From SAR324 cluster bacterium (lineage in GTDB: Bacteria > SAR324 > XYD2-FULL-50-16): DNA of 64,000 nucleotides. The stretch is taken from positions 1-64,000 of the forward strand of contig JANQGX010000055.1 of the NCBI GenBank assembly GCA_028282885.1, read 5' to 3'. The notes below the pieces were generated by a model that was not told the DNA's origin, made no database searches, and was given only the letters and a program-made list of their open reading frames with translations. Below are positions 41,782 through 50,285 of this stretch, piece after piece (position 1 is the stretch's first letter; every line of letters begins with the position of its first letter). A program made the translations under genes and the position numbers.

Positions 41782-44028
41782 CTAAGTTCGCCGGTCCTCT
41801 ACTTTTCGTATAGGCTCATTTGATTCGGGGAGTAACGGTTGATGACCTTCTTCATTCACCTTAAAGTATTCGATCCTCTCTTTTTGGATTTGCGCCTGGC
41901 TGGTAAGGTTTTGTGTTGCGTTCGCCAGTTGCTGAGCGATGGAGGAGTTTTCCTGAACACCGTTATTGACCTGGGACAAGCCGTTGTTAATCTCCTCAAC
42001 CGCTTCTTTCTGTTGTTGCGAGATAGCAGCAATATCGCCAACCATTTCGTTCACGGATCCGATTTTCCCAACGATCTGCTGGAAAATCTCTGCTGTTTGA
42101 TTCGATAATTTCAAACCGTTTTCGACCTCTTTAATCGAGTTTTCGATGAGATCCGTCGTGTTTTTTGCGGCATTGGAGCTACGACCTGCCAGATTTCTCA
42201 CCTCTTCGGCCACCACGGCAAATCCCTTCCCGTGTGTACCTGCGCGAGCGGCTTCTACAGCAGCGTTCAAGGCCAAGAGATTGGTTTGAAAAGCAATCTC
42301 TTCGATGGTGTTGATTACCTTGGTCACATCCCTGCTGGTCTCATTAATACTCCCCATCGATTCCAGCATTTCCTCCATCTGTTTGTTGCCATTTTGAACG
42401 AACTCTCTTGTCTCACCGGTGATCAAGCTGACCGATTTGGCTTTTTCATTGTTATCTTTGGTTTGTCTTTCGATTTCGTTCAGCGAAGAGGAGATTTCTT
42501 CAAGACTGGCTGCCTGCTCTGTGGTAGCATTTGACAAGTTGGCAGCGGAATCGGAGATCACATTGACTCCGCTCTGTACCTTGATCGTGGTGGATATCAC
42601 ATCCGCAACCGTTTTTTGCAGGATCTCGATTGAGTAATTAACATGGTTCTTCAGATCGTTCAAATCCCCTTGAAATTCGGCATTGACATGTTTCCTCAGA
42701 TCCCCCTGTGCCACGGCACTCATAACATCGGAGATTTCATTCAGCGCAATCTGAAACGAGTCCATCAGGCGATTGACCTCCGAAACGGCAGTTCCAATCT
42801 CATCTTTGCTGCGGACCTCACTACGCATGGACAGGTCGCCTTTTTCGCGTGTTTGCGTCAATATAGTCGCCAATTGACGTAAGGGTCGTGCGAAATGCCT
42901 GGCCAGGTAAAACACCGACAGGCTGATGGGAATAAGCCCGATTACACCCACGGCGATAAAAACGATGGCCATTTTTCTCACTGGTGCAAATATCTTGTCA
43001 CTTTCGATAACTGCCATCAGATAGAATGAAACCCCTTCAACGGTTAAACTATCCGCAACATAATAGCGATTGTCGCGATTCATTAATCCGGTGCTGTCTA
43101 AAACCGAATCCAGGTAGGTTGGGACCCGATGCCCTTTGACCAATGCATCTCCGCTATCCGTCGAGATCATTCCAACATCCGAATGCAGAATGAGCTTTTT
43201 GTCCGAAGTTTTGCCAACCATGAAGGTTTCACCAATGTCGTTATATGGTCCCAGAATTTCTTCAAAGGCCTTGGGTGTGATCTGAAACAAGACCATACCG
43301 ATATACTCCCCCTTTATCTCCTTGGCCACTTTTTCCGCCACCTCGTCATTTACAAAGGGCAAAATATAAATCATCTGTTTGCTTTTCAAAATGGGAGTCG
43401 AAATAAAATAGGAATATTCCCCTTCAAAATAGGCAAAGTCGTGCACGGTGACTGACTTCTTGTTCCTCCCCTTAAAATAAGCTTTCGAAATGGGATCATT
43501 TACCTCCCGAGTGACTTGCAGTCCGTTTTGTCGCTTGTTTTCAATGTCAAAGGTATCCTCAACAACATCCAGTTGCCCTTCTTTTTCCACCTGCCTTGCA
43601 GAAAAAAGCACCCTGCCCACCATACTCTCCTCATCCTCCATGTAATTGGCGATGATGAACATGCGATTTATGTCTCCCTGCAAGTATTGCTGTAAATAGG
43701 GGAAGGCGTTTTTTAGTTCAAGATTTCTGACAAAATTATCCTTTTCCGGATAACGAATCAGCTTCTTCGTTAATCCCTGGGTTGATGTGTTGTAAAAAGA
43801 AGACTCTCTTGCCTTATCCGCCAGCATGCTGATTTGATTTTCTATAAAACGTTTCTGCCATTTCAAATCGGAGTCCAGACGAGAGACGATTTCCTTGCGG
43901 GTGTTCGCTTGAGAATAAAAGACCGCAATCAGGCAAACCGTGATAAACGGGATCATTGCCAGCGCAAACACATTGATTCCCAGTTTGATTCCAACACTCA
44001 TCCCGGTTCTCTGTTCTTTATGGTTCAT
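41782..44028 (-). CDS. Methyl-accepting chemotaxis protein with periplasmic Cache-type sensor
   Basis: A 748-residue chemoreceptor. Order: first membrane helix at about residues 15-35 (FALAMIPFITVCLIAVFYSQ), a roughly 300-residue periplasmic Cache-like sensor, a second helix (VFIAVGVIGLIPISLSVFYL), HAMP region (RQLATILTQTREKGDLSMRS), then the signalling domain with its hairpin tip AFQTNLLALNAAVEAARAGT and EEVRNLAGRSSNAAK. The gene starts 88 bases after the stop of the BKACE gene, on the same strand, so it may be co-transcribed with the catabolic genes and sense their substrate. The sensor ligand cannot be read from sequence. Confidence 0.92.
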   Translation of the reverse strand: MNHKEQRTGMSVGIKLGINVFALAMIPFITVCLIAVFYSQANTRKEIVSRLDSDLKWQKRFIENQISMLADKARESSFYNTSTQGLTKKLIRYPEKDNFVRNLELKNAFPYLQQYLQGDINRMFIIANYMEDEESMVGRVLFSARQVEKEGQLDVVEDTFDIENKRQNGLQVTREVNDPISKAYFKGRNKKSVTVHDFAYFEGEYSYFISTPILKSKQMIYILPFVNDEVAEKVAKEIKGEYIGMVLFQITPKAFEEILGPYNDIGETFMVGKTSDKKLILHSDVGMISTDSGDALVKGHRVPTYLDSVLDSTGLMNRDNRYYVADSLTVEGVSFYLMAVIESDKIFAPVRKMAIVFIAVGVIGLIPISLSVFYLARHFARPLRQLATILTQTREKGDLSMRSEVRSKDEIGTAVSEVNRLMDSFQIALNEISDVMSAVAQGDLRKHVNAEFQGDLNDLKNHVNYSIEILQKTVADVISTTIKVQSGVNVISDSAANLSNATTEQAASLEEISSSLNEIERQTKDNNEKAKSVSLITGETREFVQNGNKQMEEMLESMGSINETSRDVTKVINTIEEIAFQTNLLALNAAVEAARAGTHGKGFAVVAEEVRNLAGRSSNAAKNTTDLIENSIKEVENGLKLSNQTAEIFQQIVGKIGSVNEMVGDIAAISQQQKEAVEEINNGLSQVNNGVQENSSIAQQLANATQNLTSQAQIQKERIEYFKVNEEGHQPLLPESNEPIRKVEDRRT

Positions 44029-44116
44029 AATTCCTTTTATGATGTGTATTGACGGATTTTTAGCTTCAGTCTCACCTTACGATGTATTGAAATCTTTAAC
44101 CCCACAAGACGAGCAT

Positions 44117-44968
44117 TTAGCTATCGACACGCCCAAGTATCCGGTCTCTGTTTTCGGACGGAATCCCCAGGATTGCACGGGCCTCATCCGGGCTCGCTAT
44201 ATCTCTGCCGATTTCCCTGGCAAGGGTAACGATTTTTCTGACCAGCTTGACGTTGGATGCCGGAGAGCCATCCGGCATCTGCAGATTATCCTCCAAACCG
44301 ATCCGGACATGACCACCCATCACGGTTGCAGCCGCAGAAAGCGGAATCTCCGCTTTGCCGATCCCCGCTACTGTCCAGGTGGCATCTGCCGGGATGCTTT
44401 CGGATAAAAAAAGCAGATTCTTCACTGTCCCGGGCATCGCCCCGGGAGCTCCCAGGACAAAGTCAAAATGAAGGGGAGGTTCAAGTAGGCCCTTTTTGAC
44501 AAGGTAAAGAGCATTATTGATCATCCCCGTTTCAAATACTTCAATTTCCGGCTTTACGCCCGTTTCCTTGAACCCACTTGCAAGATATTCAATGAACTGG
44601 GGTGAGTTCTCATATACGATCCCGGGAAGATTATTGGAACCGGTTGTAAACGAGGCCATTTCGGGAAGAAGTTTTACCGGGGTAATCCGATCCTCCCAGT
44701 TTTTACCGGCCCTTGCACCTGTTGATAGCTGGATGATAACATTCGGCGCCACTTTTTTGATTTTTCCGACAATTTCTTCAAAAACCGATCTGTTGAGTGT
44801 TGGAATTTCCTGCGAGTCCCGGGCGTGAACATGAAAAAGCGAAGCCCCTTCATCCGCGCATCTTTTTACATCCTCGGCAATTTCATCAGGAGTCACCGGA
44901 AGGTTGGGATTTTGCTCTTTTTTAGGAACATTCCCGGTTAAAGCGACAGTGATAATAAGTTTTTCCAT
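44117..44968 (-). CDS. BKACE-family beta-keto acid cleavage enzyme
   Basis: A 283-residue member of the BKACE (DUF849, formerly Kce) family, zinc enzymes that transfer the acetyl part of a beta-keto acid onto an acyl-CoA, giving acetoacetate and a new CoA ester. ASLFHVHARD holds the zinc ligands H46 and H48, at the same numbers as in Kce. QLSTGARAG and GGHVRIGLEDNLQM (E226) complete the active site. ATG 44968 follows AAGGAGG; a longer start at 45007 lies inside the upstream spacer. The preceding gene encodes a beta-hydroxy acid dehydrogenase, which would make the beta-keto acid used here. Confidence 0.92.
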   Translation of the reverse strand: MEKLIITVALTGNVPKKEQNPNLPVTPDEIAEDVKRCADEGASLFHVHARDSQEIPTLNRSVFEEIVGKIKKVAPNVIIQLSTGARAGKNWEDRITPVKLLPEMASFTTGSNNLPGIVYENSPQFIEYLASGFKETGVKPEIEVFETGMINNALYLVKKGLLEPPLHFDFVLGAPGAMPGTVKNLLFLSESIPADATWTVAGIGKAEIPLSAAATVMGGHVRIGLEDNLQMPDGSPASNVKLVRKIVTLAREIGRDIASPDEARAILGIPSENRDRILGRVDS

Positions 44969-44978
44969 ACAATCCTCC

Positions 44979-45878
44979 TTAACCTTCTTTTTTGCGAAAT
45001 TCGACATCCAAGAGTTTTTCGAAAACCTTGATCATTGCTCCTTTATCTTCGGCGCCAAACCCGAAATTCAGGGCCATTTTATAGGTTGACACAGCAGCCT
45101 GTACAACCGGGATGGGTATTTTCTCCCTGGATGAAATATCACAAACATTTGCCATGTCCTTATAAGCATTGTCCAGGGAGTAAGCCTGGTCAAATCGATT
45201 ATCCAGAATGTTCGGAATAAAAACCCGCGAAGCAAAACTTTGACCGGAACCGGTATTGATAACCCTGGCTGCTTTTTCGGGATCCAGTCCCAGTTTTACA
45301 GCCATGGGTAAAACTTCCGCAAGCGCCGCTATGTTGACATTATAAAGAACGTTATTCAGCATCTTGGAAAGCTGCCCGTTGCCTACGCCTCCCATATGAA
45401 TAACCTCCGTACCCAGTTTTTCAAAAACCGGCTTGAATTTTTCAAATATCTTCTGTTCTCCGCCAAACATGATTGTAAGCGATGCGCTTTTGGCACGATC
45501 GGTCATTCCGGTTACGGGGGCATCCGAAAAATAGATTCGATCCTTTTTTAACCTGTCCGCAAACTCCCTTGTCCAGATATAACAGGAGGTCCCTAAATCA
45601 ATTAAAATCCGGTCACTTCCTGATCCGTGAATAACGCCTTCTGGACCGAATACGACTTCTTCAATAGTCCCGGAGTTTGGTAAACTGAGAAATATCCAAT
45701 CCGCGTGGCTTGCCACCTCAGCCGGAGAGGTTGCTTTTTTGACCTTTTTGTCGGTTAAAAAATCCATTGCCTCTTTGCTGCGATCAAAAACAATAAGGTC
45801 AAAATCATTTAAACAGAGGTTAAGCGCCATCCATCTTCCCATTTGTCCCAACCCGATAAACCCTATTTTTTTATTCAT
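44979..45878 (-). CDS. 3-hydroxyisobutyrate dehydrogenase-like beta-hydroxy acid dehydrogenase
   Basis: A 299-residue NAD(P)-dependent beta-hydroxy acid dehydrogenase. It has the Rossmann motif IGFIGLGQMGRWMALNL, the substrate loop SDAPVTGMTDRAKSASLTIM (usually DAPVSGG) and the catalytic lysine in GNGQLSKMLNN. ATG 45878 starts at the Rossmann strand with GGA 7 bases upstream; starts at 45890 and 45938 are possible. The BKACE gene follows after 10 bases. A promoter (46055-46083) and an inverted-repeat operator (46008-46024) precede it. It probably oxidises a beta-hydroxy acid to the BKACE substrate. Confidence 0.88.
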   Translation of the reverse strand: MNKKIGFIGLGQMGRWMALNLCLNDFDLIVFDRSKEAMDFLTDKKVKKATSPAEVASHADWIFLSLPNSGTIEEVVFGPEGVIHGSGSDRILIDLGTSCYIWTREFADRLKKDRIYFSDAPVTGMTDRAKSASLTIMFGGEQKIFEKFKPVFEKLGTEVIHMGGVGNGQLSKMLNNVLYNVNIAALAEVLPMAVKLGLDPEKAARVINTGSGQSFASRVFIPNILDNRFDQAYSLDNAYKDMANVCDISSREKIPIPVVQAAVSTYKMALNFGFGAEDKGAMIKVFEKLLDVEFRKKEG

Positions 45879-46007
45879 ATCAGAATCCATATTCAAGCCG
45901 TCTGTCTTAATTGATGCGGGACTCCTCCCGTAGTACACCTGAGCAAAAAGCTCACTGTCCTCATTTCAACTCTCGGCGGAGAAACAACACCCCTGGTATT
46001 TTCTCAA

Positions 46008-46024
46008 ATTCCGTATTCCGGAAT
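46008..46024. promoter_or_regulatory. Operator A, inverted repeat ATTCCG-N5-CGGAAT
   Basis: A perfect 6-base inverted repeat with 5-base centre (TATTC), located downstream of the minus-strand promoter of the dehydrogenase-BKACE operon. The same repeat occurs at 46376-46392 behind the divergent promoter. TTCC/GGAA half-sites fit an IclR-family regulator, and one is encoded in the plus-strand operon at 53321. Confidence 0.6.
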
Positions 46025-46054
46025 TATTGTTATATTTTTCCCGCTTTGAAAGAA

Positions 46055-46083
46055 AATATAGTCAGCCAGTTTTGTCCTGTCAA
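46055..46083 (-). promoter_or_regulatory. Promoter of the dehydrogenase-BKACE-chemoreceptor operon
   Basis: Minus strand: TTGACA (46083-46078), a 17-base spacer, TATATT (46060-46055), a near-consensus sigma-70 promoter. The edge of operator A lies 31 bases past the -10 box, so the operator sits about 24-40 bases after the start site. Confidence 0.7.
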
Positions 46084-46316
46084 GCCCTTCCGAATGCTCG
46101 GTAGAACCCAGTGTGAAAAAGTTGAATACCGTTCTAATCGATAGTGAGACCGATTACTCAAAGCAATGAATGAGGATATTCCCGGGTTCGGTTTTAGAGA
46201 GCACAGAACCTGGTATTCTCCCCTGATTAGTCGCAGAGACAAGTGTAGAGTGTTCCCGGCAATAGATTTCGAGGCGAAGAGTAAAATTCTATAAATTAAA
46301 AATGATAAAAAAAACC

Positions 46317-46345
46317 TTGACAACCCCATGACTGGGTATTAGGTC
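46317..46345 (+). promoter_or_regulatory. Promoter of the amidohydrolase-Dpp-IclR operon
   Basis: TTGACA at 46317-46322 with a 17-base spacer to a weak TAGGTC at 46340-46345. The weak -10 is supported by the mirrored layout: operator B begins 31 bases past it, exactly as operator A does for the divergent promoter. The remainder of 46084-46316 shows no gene. Confidence 0.5.
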
Positions 46346-46375
46346 TTTTAGAAAAACAGAATTTTTTTAATAATT

Positions 46376-46392
46376 ATTCCGCTATCCGGAAT
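46376..46392. promoter_or_regulatory. Operator B, inverted repeat ATTCCG-N5-CGGAAT
   Basis: Same arms as operator A, with centre CTATC, ending 14 bases before the ribosome binding site of the M20 gene. A bound regulator here would block transcription or translation initiation. Confidence 0.6.
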
Positions 46393-46418
46393 TTCGATTT
46401 GATTTAAAGGAGGCGATA

Positions 46419-47594
46419 TTGGATCATGCCAAGGAGCAGATATGCTCGCGCGTTGATGCGATTTCAAACGAACTGATTGCCATTAGTTGCTTTTTGAAAG
46501 ATAACCCCGAAACCGCATATCAGGAATTTAAAGCTTGTGCTCATTTAAGTGGTTTTTTGAGAAAGCATGGTTTTGACGTGGAAACCGGGATTGGCGAAAT
46601 TGAAACCTCCTTTACGGCAAGGCCGTCCGGCTTCAATCAGGACCGGCCCACCGTGGCACTCCTGGCCGAGTATGATGCACTACCGCTAATCGGTCATGGC
46701 TGCGGACATAACATGATTGCTGCAGCCACCATCGGTGCAGCATTGGCGCTTTTGCCAATGGTCGGTGATCTGACCGGTTCTCTTGCTGTTGTAGGAACAC
46801 CGGCAGAAGAAGGCGGGGGCGGCAAGATCAGACTGGCAGAAGCGGGTGTGTTTGATGACTTTGACGTTGCAATGATGTTTCATCCGGGTCTGTTAAATCT
46901 TCCCGGTAGAGATTTTCTGGGACGTATTCGCTTTAAAATGGAGTTCTTTGGAAAAGCCGCTCATCCCACGGGCACTCCCGATCATGGACGCAATGCCCTG
47001 GATGCCATTGTGATCGCATATACCGGCATGAATGCACTACGACAACAGCTACGGCCGGATGGAAAGATACATGGTATCATCACACATGGCGGAGAAGCGC
47101 CGAACATCATCCCGGATTATGCGGCCGGTGTTTTTTACGTCCGGGCCGGAAGCCGGGAATATCGTGATGAAATATTTGAACGGGTTAAAAGATGTGCTGA
47201 AGGAGCGGCACTTGCCACCGAAACCAGGGTTGAGATCAGTGTCGAACTTCCGAATATTGACCCCATCAGGCGTTTCCCATCCCTTGACGCGGTTGTAAAG
47301 AGCAATATGGAAGCTTTGGGCGTGCCTGTTGACGAGGATGACGGCAGACGCGGATCGTCTGATATCGGTAATCTGAGTCATTATCTACCCGCCATTCATC
47401 CATTTTTGGCCATCGTGGATCCGGAATCCGGAATCCCCGGCCATTCCGCCGGTTTCTGTGAGGCTACGACATCCCCGAAAGGAGTTGAAGTATTGTTGAA
47501 TGCCTCCAAGATGCTGGCGCTGACCGCTTACGACTATCTGAGTTCAGAGATGTTGAGAAAGCGGGTTGCTGAAGAGTTTAAGGGAACCACTTGA
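46419..47594 (+). CDS. M20-family amidohydrolase (carboxypeptidase/aminoacylase-like)
   Basis: A 391-residue M20D-type metal hydrolase that cleaves N-acyl or amide bonds. Metal-site motifs are LLAEYDALPLIGHGCGHNM and VVGTPAEEGGGGKI, with further ligands in FHPG and the late IPGHSAGF. The dimerisation domain lies in the middle (GKAAHPTGTPDHGRNALDAI). The start is TTG 46419 behind AAAGGAGG with a 5-base spacing. It resembles AbgB/amidohydrolase proteins that act on N-acylated amino acids or aminobenzoyl-glutamate. It is the first gene of the operon with a Dpp-type importer, so it likely hydrolyses the imported compound in the cytoplasm. Confidence 0.9.
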   Translation: MDHAKEQICSRVDAISNELIAISCFLKDNPETAYQEFKACAHLSGFLRKHGFDVETGIGEIETSFTARPSGFNQDRPTVALLAEYDALPLIGHGCGHNMIAAATIGAALALLPMVGDLTGSLAVVGTPAEEGGGGKIRLAEAGVFDDFDVAMMFHPGLLNLPGRDFLGRIRFKMEFFGKAAHPTGTPDHGRNALDAIVIAYTGMNALRQQLRPDGKIHGIITHGGEAPNIIPDYAAGVFYVRAGSREYRDEIFERVKRCAEGAALATETRVEISVELPNIDPIRRFPSLDAVVKSNMEALGVPVDEDDGRRGSSDIGNLSHYLPAIHPFLAIVDPESGIPGHSAGFCEATTSPKGVEVLLNASKMLALTAYDYLSSEMLRKRVAEEFKGTT

Positions 47595-47677
47595 TTTTGC
47601 AAATTATGGTTCTCTTCAATCGGATACTTGAACGATTCCAGGTTTGACGTAACTTCCAAATACAAAAGGAGACCGGC

Positions 47678-49246
47678 ATGAAAAAACTAAATTTCAATTT
47701 GGTATCGTGTATTGCTTTGCTGTTTCTATTACTATTCACTCAAATGGGACTGGCCACCGAAAAACCCTTACGAATAGCTTTTCGGGGAGATGCTGCCACT
47801 CTCGACCCCCATGGTCGAAATGAAAACACCACATTTAATATCCAGGCCCACATTTTCGATCGCTTGGTTAAGTTTGACAAAAACGGGAAGATCATTATGG
47901 ATCTTGCCGAAAGCTGGCGACTCATTGATGACGTGACGCTCGAGTTCAAACTAAAAAAAGGAATTAAATTTCATAACGGTGAAGCCTTCAACGCCGAGGC
48001 CGCCAAATACAGCCTGGAGAGAGCCAAGACCTGGAAAAAAAGCCAGTGGAAATATATGGTCCCCAATTACAAGGAAATTAAGGTGATTGATGACTATACA
48101 TTGCAGCTCATTACCAAGGTTCCCGAGCCGGAAGCCATTCAGATGCTGGTTGGAATCAACATGGTGCCGCCCGTATATTATTCCCAAACACCGGAAACCA
48201 AGCTGGCTAAAAGTCCGATCGGTTCGGGGGCTTATAAATTTGTGGAATGGGTAAAAGACGATCATATTAAACTGGTCGCCAATCCTGACTGGCATGAAGG
48301 TAAGGTCGAATTCAAGCAGCTTGTGTTTCGGTCTATTCCCGAAGGTGCCACAAGGGTGGCTGCGCTGGTATCCGGGGAAGTTGACGTGATCTGGGGAGTC
48401 TCCATTCCCGATATTTCCAGAATCGAAAGAAACAAAAACACTTACGTAAGCCGTGTGCCCAGTAAGCGGTCGATTTATATCATGTTCGATATTCACACCA
48501 AAAAAGGTGGTCCGGCTCCCGAAATGCAGCCCGGACTGCCCGAAGGCGCTCCCAATCCTTTCAGGGACATCCGGGTTCGAAAAGCGGTGGCCCATGCGAT
48601 TAATATCGATGAAATCGTGCAGTACGTAATGGAAGGCAGTGCCTATCCGGCAGCACAGTTGATCAGCTCTTATGCACCCGGATATCAGCCGAACGTCGAC
48701 CGCCTGCCATACAATCCGGAACTGTCCAGGAAACTGCTGGCCGAAGCGGGTTTCCCGGAAGGTTTTGAGGCCAATTTCGATTGCCCCAATAATCGCTATA
48801 TCAACGATCAGGACGTCGCTGTGGCCATTGCCCACCAGCTCAGCAAAATTGGTTTGAAGATTAATGTCATAGCCCAGCCTAAAGCCGTCTTCTTTCCGAA
48901 GATCAGCCGTTATGAATCTCCCATGTTTATGGTCGGTTGGGGTTCGGTGCTTTGGGGACCGACCATGAATTCACTCTTCCGTGAGAAAAAAGGCACCTAC
49001 GGCCGCAGTAACAGGGGACGTTATTACAATCCGGAGGTTGAGAAACTGCTGGACAAGGCCAACAGTGAGATGGACCCCGACAGGCAAAAGAAGTTGCGGG
49101 CCGAGATTACCAAAAAAGTTTATGCAGCTCACTTCGTACTTCCCCTCTACTACCAGGAAAACGTGATTGGTTTCAGCAGCCGTGTTGTGGGAAAAGCCCG
49201 TGCGGATGAGATGATCATGGCTTCAGACCTGAAAAAAGCGAAGTAA
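47678..49246 (+). CDS. ABC transporter substrate-binding protein, family 5 (Dpp/Opp type)
   Basis: A 522-residue periplasmic binding protein with signal peptide (LVSCIALLFLLLFTQMGLAT). The cluster C family signatures are present: ESWRLIDDVTLEFKLKKGIK, FHNGEAFNAEAAKYSLERA, and SPIGSGAYKFVEWVKDD. AGGAG precedes the ATG. Such proteins deliver peptides, nickel chelates, glycosides or amino-acid derivatives to the DppBC channel. A stable hairpin follows at 49290-49318, before the permease genes. The ligand is probably the amide-type compound degraded by this locus. Confidence 0.93.
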   Translation: MKKLNFNLVSCIALLFLLLFTQMGLATEKPLRIAFRGDAATLDPHGRNENTTFNIQAHIFDRLVKFDKNGKIIMDLAESWRLIDDVTLEFKLKKGIKFHNGEAFNAEAAKYSLERAKTWKKSQWKYMVPNYKEIKVIDDYTLQLITKVPEPEAIQMLVGINMVPPVYYSQTPETKLAKSPIGSGAYKFVEWVKDDHIKLVANPDWHEGKVEFKQLVFRSIPEGATRVAALVSGEVDVIWGVSIPDISRIERNKNTYVSRVPSKRSIYIMFDIHTKKGGPAPEMQPGLPEGAPNPFRDIRVRKAVAHAINIDEIVQYVMEGSAYPAAQLISSYAPGYQPNVDRLPYNPELSRKLLAEAGFPEGFEANFDCPNNRYINDQDVAVAIAHQLSKIGLKINVIAQPKAVFFPKISRYESPMFMVGWGSVLWGPTMNSLFREKKGTYGRSNRGRYYNPEVEKLLDKANSEMDPDRQKKLRAEITKKVYAAHFVLPLYYQENVIGFSSRVVGKARADEMIMASDLKKAK

Positions 49247-49289
49247 CCGGCTTGGAGAGTACCACCGGATCGGATAAAGAGGTAAACAA

Positions 49290-49318
49290 ACTCCGGGCGC
49301 TTGCTAAGCGGCCGGAGT
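49290..49318 (+). other. mRNA stem between binding protein and permease genes
   Basis: ACTCCGG pairs with CCGGAGT and, inside, CGCTT pairs with AAGCG, giving a 12-pair stem with one G-G mismatch and a 3-base loop. No T run follows. Stems at this place in importer operons often protect the upstream binding-protein message, giving it higher expression than the channel. Confidence 0.5.
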
Positions 49319-49364
49319 GCGAGTTAAAGCCTGCAAACCAAATGACAGGAGGCAGACACAATTT

Positions 49365-50285
49365 ATGGGACTTTATTTCCTTCGGCGTCTCTATCAAGCG
49401 TTGATTGTTTTATTTGTGGTCACGCTGATTGTTTTTATCATTCTCCATGTATCGGGCGATCCGGTTGAGCTCCTCATGCCACCGGATGCCACGTCGGAAG
49501 ATCTGCAGGATATGCGCAGGACGCTTGGGCTGGATAAACCCCTCGTTGTCCAATATGGAGTATTTCTGCTAAATGCCGTCCAGGGAAATATGGGGATCAG
49601 CTATCATCACGGTCAACCGGCGCTTAAGCTTGTTCTGGAACGGTTACCGGCATCGCTCGAGTTGGTTGTCGCATCCATGCTGATCAGTTTGATTCTGGCC
49701 ATACCTCTTGGCATTCTGGCGGCAACTAATCGGGGCAAACTACTGGATCGGCTCTGCCTGATGGGATCTCTCGTCGGCATATCATCACCACCGTTCTGGA
49801 TCGGTATTGTTTTTATACTCGTATTTGCCGTCCTGCTTCAATGGCTGCCCTCCTCCGGGCGCGGGTCCTGGATGCATTTGATTTTGCCCGCAACATCTCT
49901 GTCCCTGTATCGGCTGGCACTCTTCCTGCGATTAATCCGTGCGGGAATGCTGGATGTGATGGCGCAGGATTATATCCGGACCGCCCGTTCCAAAGGTGTC
50001 CGGGAAAAAATGGTTGTGTATAAACATGCCCTGAAAAACACCTTGATTCCTTTTGTAACCATCGCCGGCATACACATGGGTTCCTTGCTTGCCGGTGCAA
50101 TTGTGACCGAGAAGATTTTTGCCTGGCCGGGAATGGGCAGGTTGTTTTTGAAATCCATCGTTGTTATGGATTTCCCGGTCATCATCGCCTGGGCTTTGGT
50201 GGTTGCGGTTATCTTTCTCGTTATCAATCTGGCAGTCGATTTAATCTACGTTTATCTGGATCCACGGATAAGAAATGAAAAGTGA
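49365..50285 (+). CDS. Dpp/Opp-type ABC permease, DppB-like
   Basis: A 306-residue inner-membrane permease with about six helices. It opens with FLRRLYQALIVLFVVTLIVF and has DLIYVYLDPRIR at the end, both standard for DppB. The ABC coupling motif is in DYIRTARSKGVREKMVVYKH (EAA loop). The ATG at 49365 has AGGAGG 12 bases upstream, a long spacing; the frame is open from 49317 but the additional residues do not fit. It overlaps dppC by 11 bases. Confidence 0.92.
   Translation: MGLYFLRRLYQALIVLFVVTLIVFIILHVSGDPVELLMPPDATSEDLQDMRRTLGLDKPLVVQYGVFLLNAVQGNMGISYHHGQPALKLVLERLPASLELVVASMLISLILAIPLGILAATNRGKLLDRLCLMGSLVGISSPPFWIGIVFILVFAVLLQWLPSSGRGSWMHLILPATSLSLYRLALFLRLIRAGMLDVMAQDYIRTARSKGVREKMVVYKHALKNTLIPFVTIAGIHMGSLLAGAIVTEKIFAWPGMGRLFLKSIVVMDFPVIIAWALVVAVIFLVINLAVDLIYVYLDPRIRNEK

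Noticed and set aside
47951..48835. 294-codon open frame antisense to the substrate-binding protein
   Set aside because: It lies wholly opposite a clear family 5 binding protein, has no family features and no ribosome binding site; it reflects codon bias of the real gene.
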